From the NCBI RefSeq assembly GCF_025486315.1, contig NZ_JAOOPY010000016.1, positions 62,001 to 126,000 on the forward strand: DNA of 64,000 bases. The letters run 5' to 3'. The translations under genes and the position numbers were made by a program. Origin of the DNA: Variovorax sp. N23. Its GTDB lineage: Bacteria; Pseudomonadota; Gammaproteobacteria; Burkholderiales; Burkholderiaceae_C. How positions within the stretch are numbered: position 1 is the stretch's first letter; every line of letters begins with the position of its first letter. Of the stretch, positions 34,911-43,042 are shown in pieces. The notes beneath the pieces are model-generated. The model was not told where the DNA came from. It saw only the letters and a program-made list of their open reading frames with translations, and made no database searches.

Positions 34911-35000
34911 CGCGGACAGCTGCGTTCGCGATCTTCTCCGACACACGCAGACCCGAATCACGGGCAGACTCGGCGGGTTTTGCTCACTCTGCGCGCAGCC

Positions 35001-38000
35001 ATGCCCCACACCGCCGTCAACGCCATCGACCCCAAAGAATTCCAGCGCGTGCTGAGCCGCAACGTCAAGCTGCCGCTGATCGGGGGATTCATCGGCGCGG
35101 TGGTCTTCGTCGGCCTGATCTTCTACCTGCTGTCGGTCATCTCATGGGTCGAGCACACCGACCGGGTGACGCGCGAGGCCAGCGAGCTGCAGCGTCTGAG
35201 CGTCGACCTCGAAACCGGCATGCGCGGCTTCCTGATCACCGGCGACGAGACCTTCCTGCAGCCCTATGAAAGCGCACAGCCGCGCCTCATGGCCGGCCTG
35301 GCCGGCCTGCGCGCCCTGGTGGCCGACAACCAGGCCCAGGCCGACCGGATCGACCGCATCACGACCCTGCAAACGGCCTGGATCCAGTTCGCGGCCGAGA
35401 TGATCGCGCTGCGCCGCGCAGGCGGCGACTACCAGCAAGTGATCAGCGCCGGGCGCGGCAAACGCCTGTCCGACGACATGCGCACCGGCTACGGCAACTT
35501 CATCAACGTCGAGCAGACCCTGCGCTACCAACGCAACACCGAGGCCAACAACACCGCCATGACGGTGATCGGCCTGTTCCTCTTCTTCACGCTCGCGCTC
35601 ACCGGGCTGCTCGCCTTCTTCGGCCGCCGGCAACTGGTCGCGCTCTCCACCGGCTACGACACCGTGCTGCAGCGGCAGGTGACCCACGGCGAAATCCTGG
35701 AGCGGCAGGCCTGGTTGCGCGGTGCCCAGACCGATCTGACCGGCGAGCTGGTGGGCGAACTCAGCGCGCAGGAGATGGGCCGCAAGGTGCTGGACTTCTT
35801 CGCCAGCCACGTCGGCAGCAGCGTCGGGGCCATGTACGTGCGCGAGCGCTCGGGCCAGCTGCGCCGCGTGGCCAGCTACGGCTTCTCGGCCGAAGCGGAG
35901 GCGACGCCCCAGGTGCTCGCCCCGACGCAGGGCCTGGTCGCGCAGGCCGCGATCGAGAAGCGGGTGATGGTGATCGAACCCGTCACGGCCGACTACCTGC
36001 GCGTGAACACCGGCCTGGGCGACATGGCGCCGCGCGCGGCCGCCCTGCTGCCGGTGATGCACGACGGCCGGGTCAACGGCGTGATCGAGCTGGGCCTGCT
36101 GCACGCGCCGGACGCGCGCGCGAGGGAATTGTTCGAGCTGCTGGCCGGCAACATCGGCAGCTCGGTGGCCGCGGTGCGCTACCGCGAGCAGCTGCAGGAC
36201 GCGCTGGCCGAAACACAGCAGCTCAACGAGGAGCTGCAGGTGCAGCAGGAAGAGCTGCGCACCGCCAACGAGGAACTGGAAGAACAGTCGCGTGCGCTGC
36301 GCGCGTCGCAGGCCACGCTGGAGAACCAGCAGGCCGAACTGGAACAGACCAACAGCCAGCTGTCGGAGCGCACCGAGGCGCTCGACCTGCGCAACGCGGC
36401 GCTGCGCCGCGTGCAGGCCGACCTGGAAGACCGAGCCCAGGAGCTGCAACGCGCCAGCCGCTACAAGTCGGAGTTCCTGGCGAACATGTCGCACGAGCTT
36501 CGCACGCCGCTCAACAGCGCGCTGATCCTGGCCAAGCTGCTGGGCGACAACCCGCAGGGCAACCTCACGGCCGAACAGGTGAAGTTCGCCGAATCGATCT
36601 ATTCGTCGGGCAACGACCTGCTGGTGCTCATCAACGACATCCTCGACATCGCGAAGGTCGAGGCGGGCAAGCTCGAGCTGGTGGCCGAAGAAGTACCGCT
36701 CGCCCGCCTGGCCGACAGCCTGGCGATGACCTTCACGCCGCTGGCCGGCCAGAAGCAGCTGGACTTCAGGGTGTCCGTCGAACCCGATGCCCCGGCCCTG
36801 CTGGTGACCGACCGCCAAAGGCTCGAGCAGGTGCTGAAGAACCTGCTGTCGAATGCACTCAAGTTCACCGACCGCGGCCAGGTCAGCCTCACCATCTCGG
36901 CCGGCACGGACGGCGGCGCCCGCTTCGCGGTGCGCGATTCGGGCATCGGCATCGCACCCGACCAGCAGGAGGTGATCTTCGAGGCCTTCCGCCAGGCCGA
37001 CGGCACCACCAGCCGGCGCTATGGCGGCACCGGCCTGGGCCTGTCGATTTCGCGCGACCTCACCCAACTGCTGGGCGGCACACTCACGATCGACAGCACG
37101 CCCGGCCTGGGCAGCACCTTCACGCTGGCGATGCCCCCCCGGGCGCCGCTGCAGTCGGGCATGGACGCGCCCTCGTCGATGGCACCGCCGGCCCCCGCCC
37201 GCCTCTACACGCCGCCCGTGGCGGCGATGCCGGCCGCCTCGCCGACCATCCCGGCGCCGGTGATCCCGCAGTTCGCCGACGACCGCGCCCAGCCGCGCAA
37301 CGCGTCGCGGCGCGTGCTGGTGATCGAGGACGAGCCGCAGTTCGCCCACATCCTGTACGACCTGGCCCATGAACTGGGCTACCAGTGCATCGTGGCGCAC
37401 GGCGCCGGCGACGGCTTCGACCTGGCCACGCAGCTGCTGCCCGACGCGATCCTGCTCGACATGCGGCTGCCGGACGCACCGGGCCTGAACGTGCTGCAAA
37501 AGCTCAAGGACCAGCCGCAGACGCGGCACATCCCCGTGCACATCGTCTCGGCCATGGACCACACCGAGACCGCCATGCACATGGGCGCGATCGGCTATGC
37601 CTTCAAGCCGGCCTCGCGCGAGCAGCTCAAGCAGGTGTTCCAGAAACTGGAAGACAAGCTCACGCAGAAGCTCAAGACCGTGCTGCTGGTCGAGGACGAC
37701 GACGTGCAGCGCGACGCGGTGGTCAAGCTGATCGGCGACGACGACGTGGCGATCACCGCCGTGGGCTCCGGCGAGGAAGCGCTCGAATTGCTGCGCGCCC
37801 GCGTCTTCGACTGCATGGTGACCGACCTGCGCCTGCCCGACATGCAGGGCAGCGATCTGCTCAAGCACATGGCGACCGAGGAGATCTGCTCCTTCCCGCC
37901 CGTGATCGTCTACACCGGCCGCAACCTGACGCGCGACGAAGAGGCCGAGCTGCTGCGCTATTCGCGCTCGATCATCATCAAGGGGGCGCGCTCGCCCGAA

Positions 38001-38489
38001 CGCCTGCTCGACGAGGTGACGCTCTTCCTGCACAAGGTCGAGGCCGACCTGTCGACCGAACGCCGCAACATGCTCAAGGCCGCACGCGGACGCGACCGCG
38101 TCTTCGAGGGCCGCCGCATCCTGCTGGTGGACGACGACGTGCGCAACATCTTCGCGCTCACCAGCGCGCTGGAGCAGCGCGGCGCCATCGTCGAGATCGG
38201 CCGCAACGGCCGCGAGGCGCTGGAGAAGCTCGACCGCGTGGCCGACATCGACCTCGTGCTGATGGACGTGATGATGCCGGAGATGGACGGCCTGGAGGCC
38301 ACGCGCCGGCTGCGCCAGGACCCGCGCTTCGAGAAGCTGCCCGTCATCACCGTCACGGCCAAGGCCACGCGGGACGACCAGGCACAGTGCCTCGCCGCCG
38401 GCGCCAGCGACTACCTCGCCAAGCCGGTCGACCTGGACCGCCTGTTCTCGCTGCTGCGCGTCTGGATGCCCAAGATGGAGCGGCTGTGA
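35001..38489 (+). CDS. Hybrid sensor histidine kinase with three receiver domains
   Basis: Large membrane sensor of 1162 residues. Order: membrane helix at about 26-49, periplasmic CHASE3-type four-helix sensor (ETGMRGFLITGDETFLQPY), second helix at about 182-205, GAF domain at about 230-385, long coiled coil at 390-490, HisKA with phosphorylatable His498 (MSHELRTPLNS), HATPase with GIGIAPDQQE and GGTGLGLSIS, then three receivers with phospho-acceptor Asp820, Asp942 and Asp1089. The GAF/coiled-coil layout is common in CheB/CheR-associated kinases. The ATG at 35001 is preferred to a TTG 21 bases earlier. It is first of four overlapping genes. Confidence 0.93.
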   Translation: MPHTAVNAIDPKEFQRVLSRNVKLPLIGGFIGAVVFVGLIFYLLSVISWVEHTDRVTREASELQRLSVDLETGMRGFLITGDETFLQPYESAQPRLMAGLAGLRALVADNQAQADRIDRITTLQTAWIQFAAEMIALRRAGGDYQQVISAGRGKRLSDDMRTGYGNFINVEQTLRYQRNTEANNTAMTVIGLFLFFTLALTGLLAFFGRRQLVALSTGYDTVLQRQVTHGEILERQAWLRGAQTDLTGELVGELSAQEMGRKVLDFFASHVGSSVGAMYVRERSGQLRRVASYGFSAEAEATPQVLAPTQGLVAQAAIEKRVMVIEPVTADYLRVNTGLGDMAPRAAALLPVMHDGRVNGVIELGLLHAPDARARELFELLAGNIGSSVAAVRYREQLQDALAETQQLNEELQVQQEELRTANEELEEQSRALRASQATLENQQAELEQTNSQLSERTEALDLRNAALRRVQADLEDRAQELQRASRYKSEFLANMSHELRTPLNSALILAKLLGDNPQGNLTAEQVKFAESIYSSGNDLLVLINDILDIAKVEAGKLELVAEEVPLARLADSLAMTFTPLAGQKQLDFRVSVEPDAPALLVTDRQRLEQVLKNLLSNALKFTDRGQVSLTISAGTDGGARFAVRDSGIGIAPDQQEVIFEAFRQADGTTSRRYGGTGLGLSISRDLTQLLGGTLTIDSTPGLGSTFTLAMPPRAPLQSGMDAPSSMAPPAPARLYTPPVAAMPAASPTIPAPVIPQFADDRAQPRNASRRVLVIEDEPQFAHILYDLAHELGYQCIVAHGAGDGFDLATQLLPDAILLDMRLPDAPGLNVLQKLKDQPQTRHIPVHIVSAMDHTETAMHMGAIGYAFKPASREQLKQVFQKLEDKLTQKLKTVLLVEDDDVQRDAVVKLIGDDDVAITAVGSGEEALELLRARVFDCMVTDLRLPDMQGSDLLKHMATEEICSFPPVIVYTGRNLTRDEEAELLRYSRSIIIKGARSPERLLDEVTLFLHKVEADLSTERRNMLKAARGRDRVFEGRRILLVDDDVRNIFALTSALEQRGAIVEIGRNGREALEKLDRVADIDLVLMDVMMPEMDGLEATRRLRQDPRFEKLPVITVTAKATRDDQAQCLAAGASDYLAKPVDLDRLFSLLRVWMPKMERL

Positions 38490-39343
38490 CCCCCGGCGCA
38501 CCCGACCCGCTGCGCCCGATCGAGCCGCCGAGCGACATCGACATCGAGCTCAAGCTGCTGATGGAAGCGATCTTCCTGAAGTACAGCTACGACTTCCGCA
38601 ACTACACCGGCGCCTCGCAGAAGCGCCGCGTGCTGTATGCGCTGGAACAACTGCGGCTGCCGAACGTCTCGGCGCTCCAGGAGCAGGTGCTGCACGACCC
38701 CACCGTGTTCGCGCAACTGCTGCAGTTCCTGACGATCCCGGTGAGCGAGATGTTCCGCGACCCGGGCTACTTCCTGACACTGCGCCAGCAGGTGGTGCCG
38801 GTGCTGCAGACCTACCCGTCGGTCAAGGTCTGGGTGGCGGGCTGCAGCACCGGCGAAGAAGCCTGGTCGCTGGCCATCCTGCTGCGCGAGGAGGGTCTGC
38901 TCGAGCGCACACAGATCTACGCGACCGACATCAACCCGGCATCACTCGACAAGGCACGCCAGGGCATCTTCCCGATGGACGCGGTGCGCAGCTACACCGC
39001 GAACTACCAGCGTGCCGGCGGGCGACGGGCCTTCTCCGACTACTACACCGCCGCCTACGACGCCGCGCGCTTCGACCCTGCGCTGTGCGCCAACGCGGTC
39101 TTCGCCGACCACAGCCTGGCCACCGACAGCGTCTTCGCCGAAACGCAGCTGGTGTCGTGCCGCAACGTGCTCATCTACTTCAACCGTGCGCTGCAGGACC
39201 GCGCGCTCAGGCTGTTCCACGAGTCGCTGTGCCACCGCGGCTTTCTCGGCCTGGGCGCGAAGGAGAGCATCGACTTCTCCGCCTTCGCCACCCGCTTCGA
39301 CACGCTCGCGCGTGCCGAGCGCATCTACCGCAAGGTCTCGTGA
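38486..39343 (+). CDS. cheR: CheR-type protein-glutamate methyltransferase
   Basis: SAM-dependent methyltransferase of the CheR family, 285 residues, that methylates Glu side chains of chemoreceptors in classical systems. SAM-binding elements are VWVAGCSTGEEAWSLA near residue 112 and YATDINPASLDKA; the family segments TIPVSEMFRDPGYF and SCRNVLIYFN are present. The N-terminal domain is shorter and less basic than in receptor-binding CheR, and no TPR follows. The start is GTG, overlapping the kinase stop (GTGA). No chemoreceptor, CheA or CheW is encoded near, so the methylation target may be the kinase itself. Confidence 0.93.
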   Translation: MTPGAPDPLRPIEPPSDIDIELKLLMEAIFLKYSYDFRNYTGASQKRRVLYALEQLRLPNVSALQEQVLHDPTVFAQLLQFLTIPVSEMFRDPGYFLTLRQQVVPVLQTYPSVKVWVAGCSTGEEAWSLAILLREEGLLERTQIYATDINPASLDKARQGIFPMDAVRSYTANYQRAGGRRAFSDYYTAAYDAARFDPALCANAVFADHSLATDSVFAETQLVSCRNVLIYFNRALQDRALRLFHESLCHRGFLGLGAKESIDFSAFATRFDTLARAERIYRKVS

Positions 39344-39951
39344 CGACGACGATGCCGACCCCGCTGCGCCCGCTGCATCGGGTCGAGGCCGCCGTCATCG
39401 GCACCTCGGCGGGCGGGGTCAACGCCCTCGCCACGCTGCTGGCCGACCTGCCGGCGCCCTGGCACCTGCCGATGGTCGCCGTGATCCACCTGCCCGAACG
39501 GCGCGAGAGCCGGCTGCCCGAGGTCTTCGCCCACCGCCTGGCGATCCCGGTGCACGAGGCCCAGGACAAGGCGCCGGTGGCCGGCGGTGCGCTCTATTTC
39601 GCGCCGCCGAGCTACCACCTGTCGATCGAGCGCAGCCGCGAGTTCTCGCTCAGTTGCGAGCCGCCCGTGCTGTGGTCGCGTCCGTCGATCGACGTCCTGA
39701 TGAGCTCGGCGGCCGACGCCTACGGGTCGGCCGTGGCCGGGCTGCTGCTCACGGGCGCCAACGTCGACGGCGCGCAGGGCATGCTGCAGATCCACCGTGC
39801 CGGCGGCCTGACCGCCGTGCAGGACCCGGCCGAGGCCGAGGTGGATACCATGCCCCTGGCGGCGCTCGCCCTTCACCGCCCTGATCGCATGCTGCCGCTG
39901 CATGCACTGCGGACACTCTTGATGGATTTGAATGCGCTCCATGCCGATTGA
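39340..39951 (+). CDS. cheB: CheB-type methylesterase lacking a receiver domain
   Basis: A 203-residue protein consisting only of the CheB esterase domain. The catalytic triad is visible: Ser in IGTSAGGVNAL near residue 22, His in VIHLPERRESRLPE near residue 47, and Asp in LLTGANVDGAQGM near residue 144. The usual N-terminal receiver is missing, so activity cannot be switched by its own phosphorylation. The GTG start overlaps the cheR stop (GTGA); an ATG at 39352 is an alternative. It probably reverses the modification set by the neighbouring CheR-like enzyme, or deamidates Gln. Confidence 0.9.
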   Translation: MTTTMPTPLRPLHRVEAAVIGTSAGGVNALATLLADLPAPWHLPMVAVIHLPERRESRLPEVFAHRLAIPVHEAQDKAPVAGGALYFAPPSYHLSIERSREFSLSCEPPVLWSRPSIDVLMSSAADAYGSAVAGLLLTGANVDGAQGMLQIHRAGGLTAVQDPAEAEVDTMPLAALALHRPDRMLPLHALRTLLMDLNALHAD

Positions 39952-41146
39952 CGTCGAAAGCAAACTGCTGATCGTCGATGACCTTCCCGAGAACCTGCTG
40001 GCCCTGCAGGCGCTCATCCGCGGGCCCGCGCGCCCGGTGTTCCAGGCCGCCTCCGCCGAGCAGGCCCTGGCGCTGATGCTGGAGCACGAATTCGCACTGG
40101 CCATTCTCGACGTGCAGATGCCGGGCATGAACGGCTTCGAGCTGGCCGAACTGATGCGCGGCACCGAGCGCACGCGGCACATCCCCATCATCTTCGTGAG
40201 CGCCGCCGGCCGCGAGATGAACTACGCCTTCAAGGGTTACGAGAGCGGTGCGGTCGACTTCCTGCAGAAGCCGCTGGACCCGCATGTGGTTGCCAGCAAG
40301 GTCAACGTCTTCGTCGACCTGCACCGCCACCGCAAGGCGCTCAAGCACGAGATGGAGGCGCTGGCCGCCGCGCACCGCGAACAGGCCGCGCTGGTCGAGA
40401 AGCTGCAGGTGGTTCAGTCCGACCTGGAACGCGCGGTGCGCATGCGCGACGACTTCATGTCGATGGTGTCGCACGAGCTGCGCACGCCGCTCAACACGCT
40501 CTACCTGGAGACGCAGGTGCGCAAGCTGCACCTCGGCAAGGGCAACCTGGCCCTCTTCGCCGCGGAGAAGCTGCCGGCGATGATCGAACGCGACCAGCGC
40601 CAGATCCAGAACATGGTCCGGCTGATCGACGACCTGCTCGACGTGTCGCGCCTGCGCAGCGGCTCGCTGTCGATCCGGCCGAAGCCGGTCGACCTGGCGG
40701 CGCTGACACGGCGCGTGGTCGAGAGCCTGGTCAACCAGGCCGAGGCCGCGGGCTCGACCCTCGATGTCGAGGCGTCGCAGACCATCGATGGCGTCTGGGA
40801 CGAATTCCGCATCGAGCAGGTGCTGACCAACCTGATCACCAACGCCCTGCGCTACGGCCGCGGCAGCCCGGTCGCCGTGGCAGTGACGCGGTCGGGCGAC
40901 CACGCCGTGATGACCGTGCGCGACCAGGGCATCGGCATCGCGCCGGAAGACCATGGCCGCATCTTCGAGCAGTTCGAGCGCACCGACGACAGCCGCAAGC
41001 ACGCCGCCGGCCTGGGGCTCGGGCTCTACATCACACGCGAGATCGTCCGCGCGCACGGCGGAGAGATCATGCTGGAGAGCGCGCCGGGCGAAGGCGCCCT
41101 CTTCCGCGTCACGCTCCCGTTGCACGCCCCGCCGGACGACGCCTGA
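39932..41146 (+). CDS. Response regulator-histidine kinase fusion
   Basis: Soluble two-component protein of 404 residues. An N-terminal receiver (LLIVDDLPENLLALQ, acceptor Asp in AILDVQMPGMNG, and Lys in DFLQKPL) is followed by a coiled coil, HisKA with MSMVSHELRTPLNTLYLE, and an HATPase domain (NLITNALRYGRG, RDQGIGIAPED, GLGLGLYITREIV). There is no membrane segment, so it is likely to act on or receive phosphate from the upstream hybrid kinase. It overlaps cheB by 20 bases from the first ATG, or by 11 from the second at 39941. Last gene of the operon; no DNA-binding output domain is encoded. Confidence 0.93.
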   Translation: MRSMPIDVESKLLIVDDLPENLLALQALIRGPARPVFQAASAEQALALMLEHEFALAILDVQMPGMNGFELAELMRGTERTRHIPIIFVSAAGREMNYAFKGYESGAVDFLQKPLDPHVVASKVNVFVDLHRHRKALKHEMEALAAAHREQAALVEKLQVVQSDLERAVRMRDDFMSMVSHELRTPLNTLYLETQVRKLHLGKGNLALFAAEKLPAMIERDQRQIQNMVRLIDDLLDVSRLRSGSLSIRPKPVDLAALTRRVVESLVNQAEAAGSTLDVEASQTIDGVWDEFRIEQVLTNLITNALRYGRGSPVAVAVTRSGDHAVMTVRDQGIGIAPEDHGRIFEQFERTDDSRKHAAGLGLGLYITREIVRAHGGEIMLESAPGEGALFRVTLPLHAPPDDA

Positions 41147-41260
41147 GCCGCGCCCGCCCTCGGCCCCGGCCCCGGCCCCGGCAGGTCTTGACGGGCATGA
41201 GAAAATGTCGGGTTGCCTCCCGGACTACACCGGGCCACCGTACTTTTCAAGGATCTCCCC

Positions 41261-42365
41261 ATGGACGCAGAACACATCAACCAAATCGGCGCTTTGCTGG
41301 CAGACCTGAGCGCCCGCACCCTCGAGTTACGGGGGTATCTTTGACTACGATGCCAAAGCCGAACGTCTGAGGACGGTCAACGCATCGCTCGAAGACCCCA
41401 ACGTCTGGAACGATCCGAAGAAGGCCCAGGAACTGGGCCGCGAGAAGAAGTCGCTCGACGACGTGGTCGTCACGCTCGACCGGCTTACCAGCGGCCTGTC
41501 GGACAACACCGAGCTTTTCGAGATGTCGAAGGCCGACGGCGACATGGACGGCCTCCAGGCCATCGCCGATGACGCCGCCCTGCTCGAAGCCGACATCAAG
41601 CAGCTCGAGTTCCGCCGGATGTTCAACAACCCGGCCGACCCGCTCAACGCCTTCGTCGACATCCAGGCCGGCGCCGGCGGCACCGAGGCCTGCGACTGGG
41701 CCAGCATGCTGCTGCGCCAGTACCTGAAGTACGCCGAACGCAAGGGCTTCAAGACCCAGATCGAGGACGAGACGCCGGGCGACACCGCCGGCATCAAGGG
41801 CGCGACCATCAAGGTCGAGGGCGACTACGCCTTCGGCCTGTTGCGCACCGAGACCGGCGTGCACCGCCTGGTGCGCAAGTCGCCCTTCGACTCGTCGGGC
41901 GGGCGCCACACCAGCTTCGCGTCGATCTTCGTCTACCCGGAAATCGACGACTCGATCGAGATCGACATCAACCCCGCGGACGTGCGCACCGACACCTTCC
42001 GCGCCTCGGGGGCGGGCGGCCAGCACATCAACAAGACCGACTCGGCCGTGCGCCTGACGCACATCCCGACCGGCATCGTGGTGCAGTGCCAGGACGGCCG
42101 CAGCCAGCACAGCAACCGCGACGTGGCGTGGAAGCGCCTGCGCTCGCGCCTGTACGACTTCGAGATGCGCAAGCGCCAGGAAGAGCAGCAGAAGCTCGAG
42201 GACAGCAAGACCGACGTGGGCTGGGGCCACCAGATCCGCAGCTACGTGCTGGACAACAGCCGCATCAAGGACCTGCGCACCAACGTCGAAGTGTCGGCGA
42301 CGCAGAAGGTGCTGGATGGCGATCTCGATGTGTTCATCGAAGCGTCCTTGAAGCAAGGCGTCTGA
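41261..42365 (+). CDS. prfB: Peptide chain release factor 2, with programmed +1 frameshift
   Basis: Release factor recognising UGA and UAA stops. The gene is read in two frames: codons 41261-41341, then a +1 shift at CTT TGA C (41339-41345), then 41343-42365, giving 367 residues. The shift site has the conserved form GGGGGTATCTTTGAC, with an internal Shine-Dalgarno-like GGGGG three bases before CTT. Slow termination at the in-frame TGA when RF2 is scarce allows the shift, so RF2 regulates its own level. The GGQ motif is in GAGGQHINKTDSAVRLTH, and SPFDSSGGRH marks the UGA recognition domain. A HAD phosphatase overlaps the end. Confidence 0.97.
41329..41345 (+). promoter_or_regulatory. prfB programmed frameshift signal
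   Basis: ACGGGGGTATCTTTGAC holds the internal Shine-Dalgarno-like run (GGGGG at 41331-41335), the slippery CTT (41339-41341), the in-frame stop TGA (41342-41344) and the following C that makes it a poor terminator. This is the autoregulatory site conserved in most bacterial prfB genes. Confidence 0.96.
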
Positions 42366-43042
42366 TGGCCCGCACCGACGCGCTCATCTTCGACATGGAC
42401 GGCACCATGGTCGACTCCATGCCCTGGCACGCCAAGGCCTGGGTGGAGTTCGCGCGGCGCCGGGGCATGACGCTGGACGTGGCCGACCTGATGCGCCGCA
42501 CCACCGGCCGCAATGCCTTCGAGTGCGCCTGCGAACTGATGGCGCGCGAGGTGACCGAGGCCGAGAGCGCGGCGATCACCCACGAGAAGGAGTCGATCTA
42601 CCGCGCGCTGTTCGGCGCCGTGTTCGCCGAGGTCGCGGGCTTCGGCGCCTTCGCACGATCGGCGGCGGCGCGCGGCCTGAAGGTTGCCGTCGGCACCGCC
42701 GGCGACCGCCACAACATCGCCTTCGTGATGGAGCGCCTCCGCATGGACCCGCTGCCGCTGGCCATCGTCGGCGGCGACGAAGGCTTCGCCGGCAAGCCGA
42801 CACCGGCCATCTTCCTCGAGGCGGCACGCCGCATCGGCGTCGCGCCCGAACACTGCATCGTGTTCGAGGACGCCCCCTTCGGCATCGAAGCCGCCCGCCG
42901 CGGCGGCATGCGCGCCGTGGCCGTGTGCACCACCCACAGCGCCGCCGAACTGGCCGGCCCGCACGTGATCGCCGCCGTGCGCGACTACGACGAACTCGCC
43001 CAATCGAATTTTCTGGAGACCCTCGATGCTGCAACTGCGTGA
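42365..43042 (+). CDS. HAD-superfamily phosphatase (beta-phosphoglucomutase-like)
   Basis: Cytosolic phosphohydrolase of 225 residues. Motif I is FDMDGTMVDSM with the nucleophile and acid Asp, motif II is the Thr of AVGTAGD, motif III is the Lys in FAGKPTPAIF and motif IV is VFEDAPFGIEAAR. A helical cap between motifs I and II (GMTLDVADLMRRTTGRNAFE) is the beta-phosphoglucomutase/YqaB type, so sugar phosphates are likely substrates. The ATG overlaps the prfB stop (TGATG) and its end overlaps pepN by 17 bases. Confidence 0.92.
   Translation: MARTDALIFDMDGTMVDSMPWHAKAWVEFARRRGMTLDVADLMRRTTGRNAFECACELMAREVTEAESAAITHEKESIYRALFGAVFAEVAGFGAFARSAAARGLKVAVGTAGDRHNIAFVMERLRMDPLPLAIVGGDEGFAGKPTPAIFLEAARRIGVAPEHCIVFEDAPFGIEAARRGGMRAVAVCTTHSAAELAGPHVIAAVRDYDELAQSNFLETLDAATA

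Noticed and set aside
35142..38501. Open frame of 1119 codons opposite the hybrid kinase
   Set aside because: It is the antisense shadow of the coding frame, with no domain and no ribosome site.
41160..41182. GGCCCC tandem hexamer before prfB
   Set aside because: Only three copies in GC-rich DNA; no stable structure or regulatory role can be supported.
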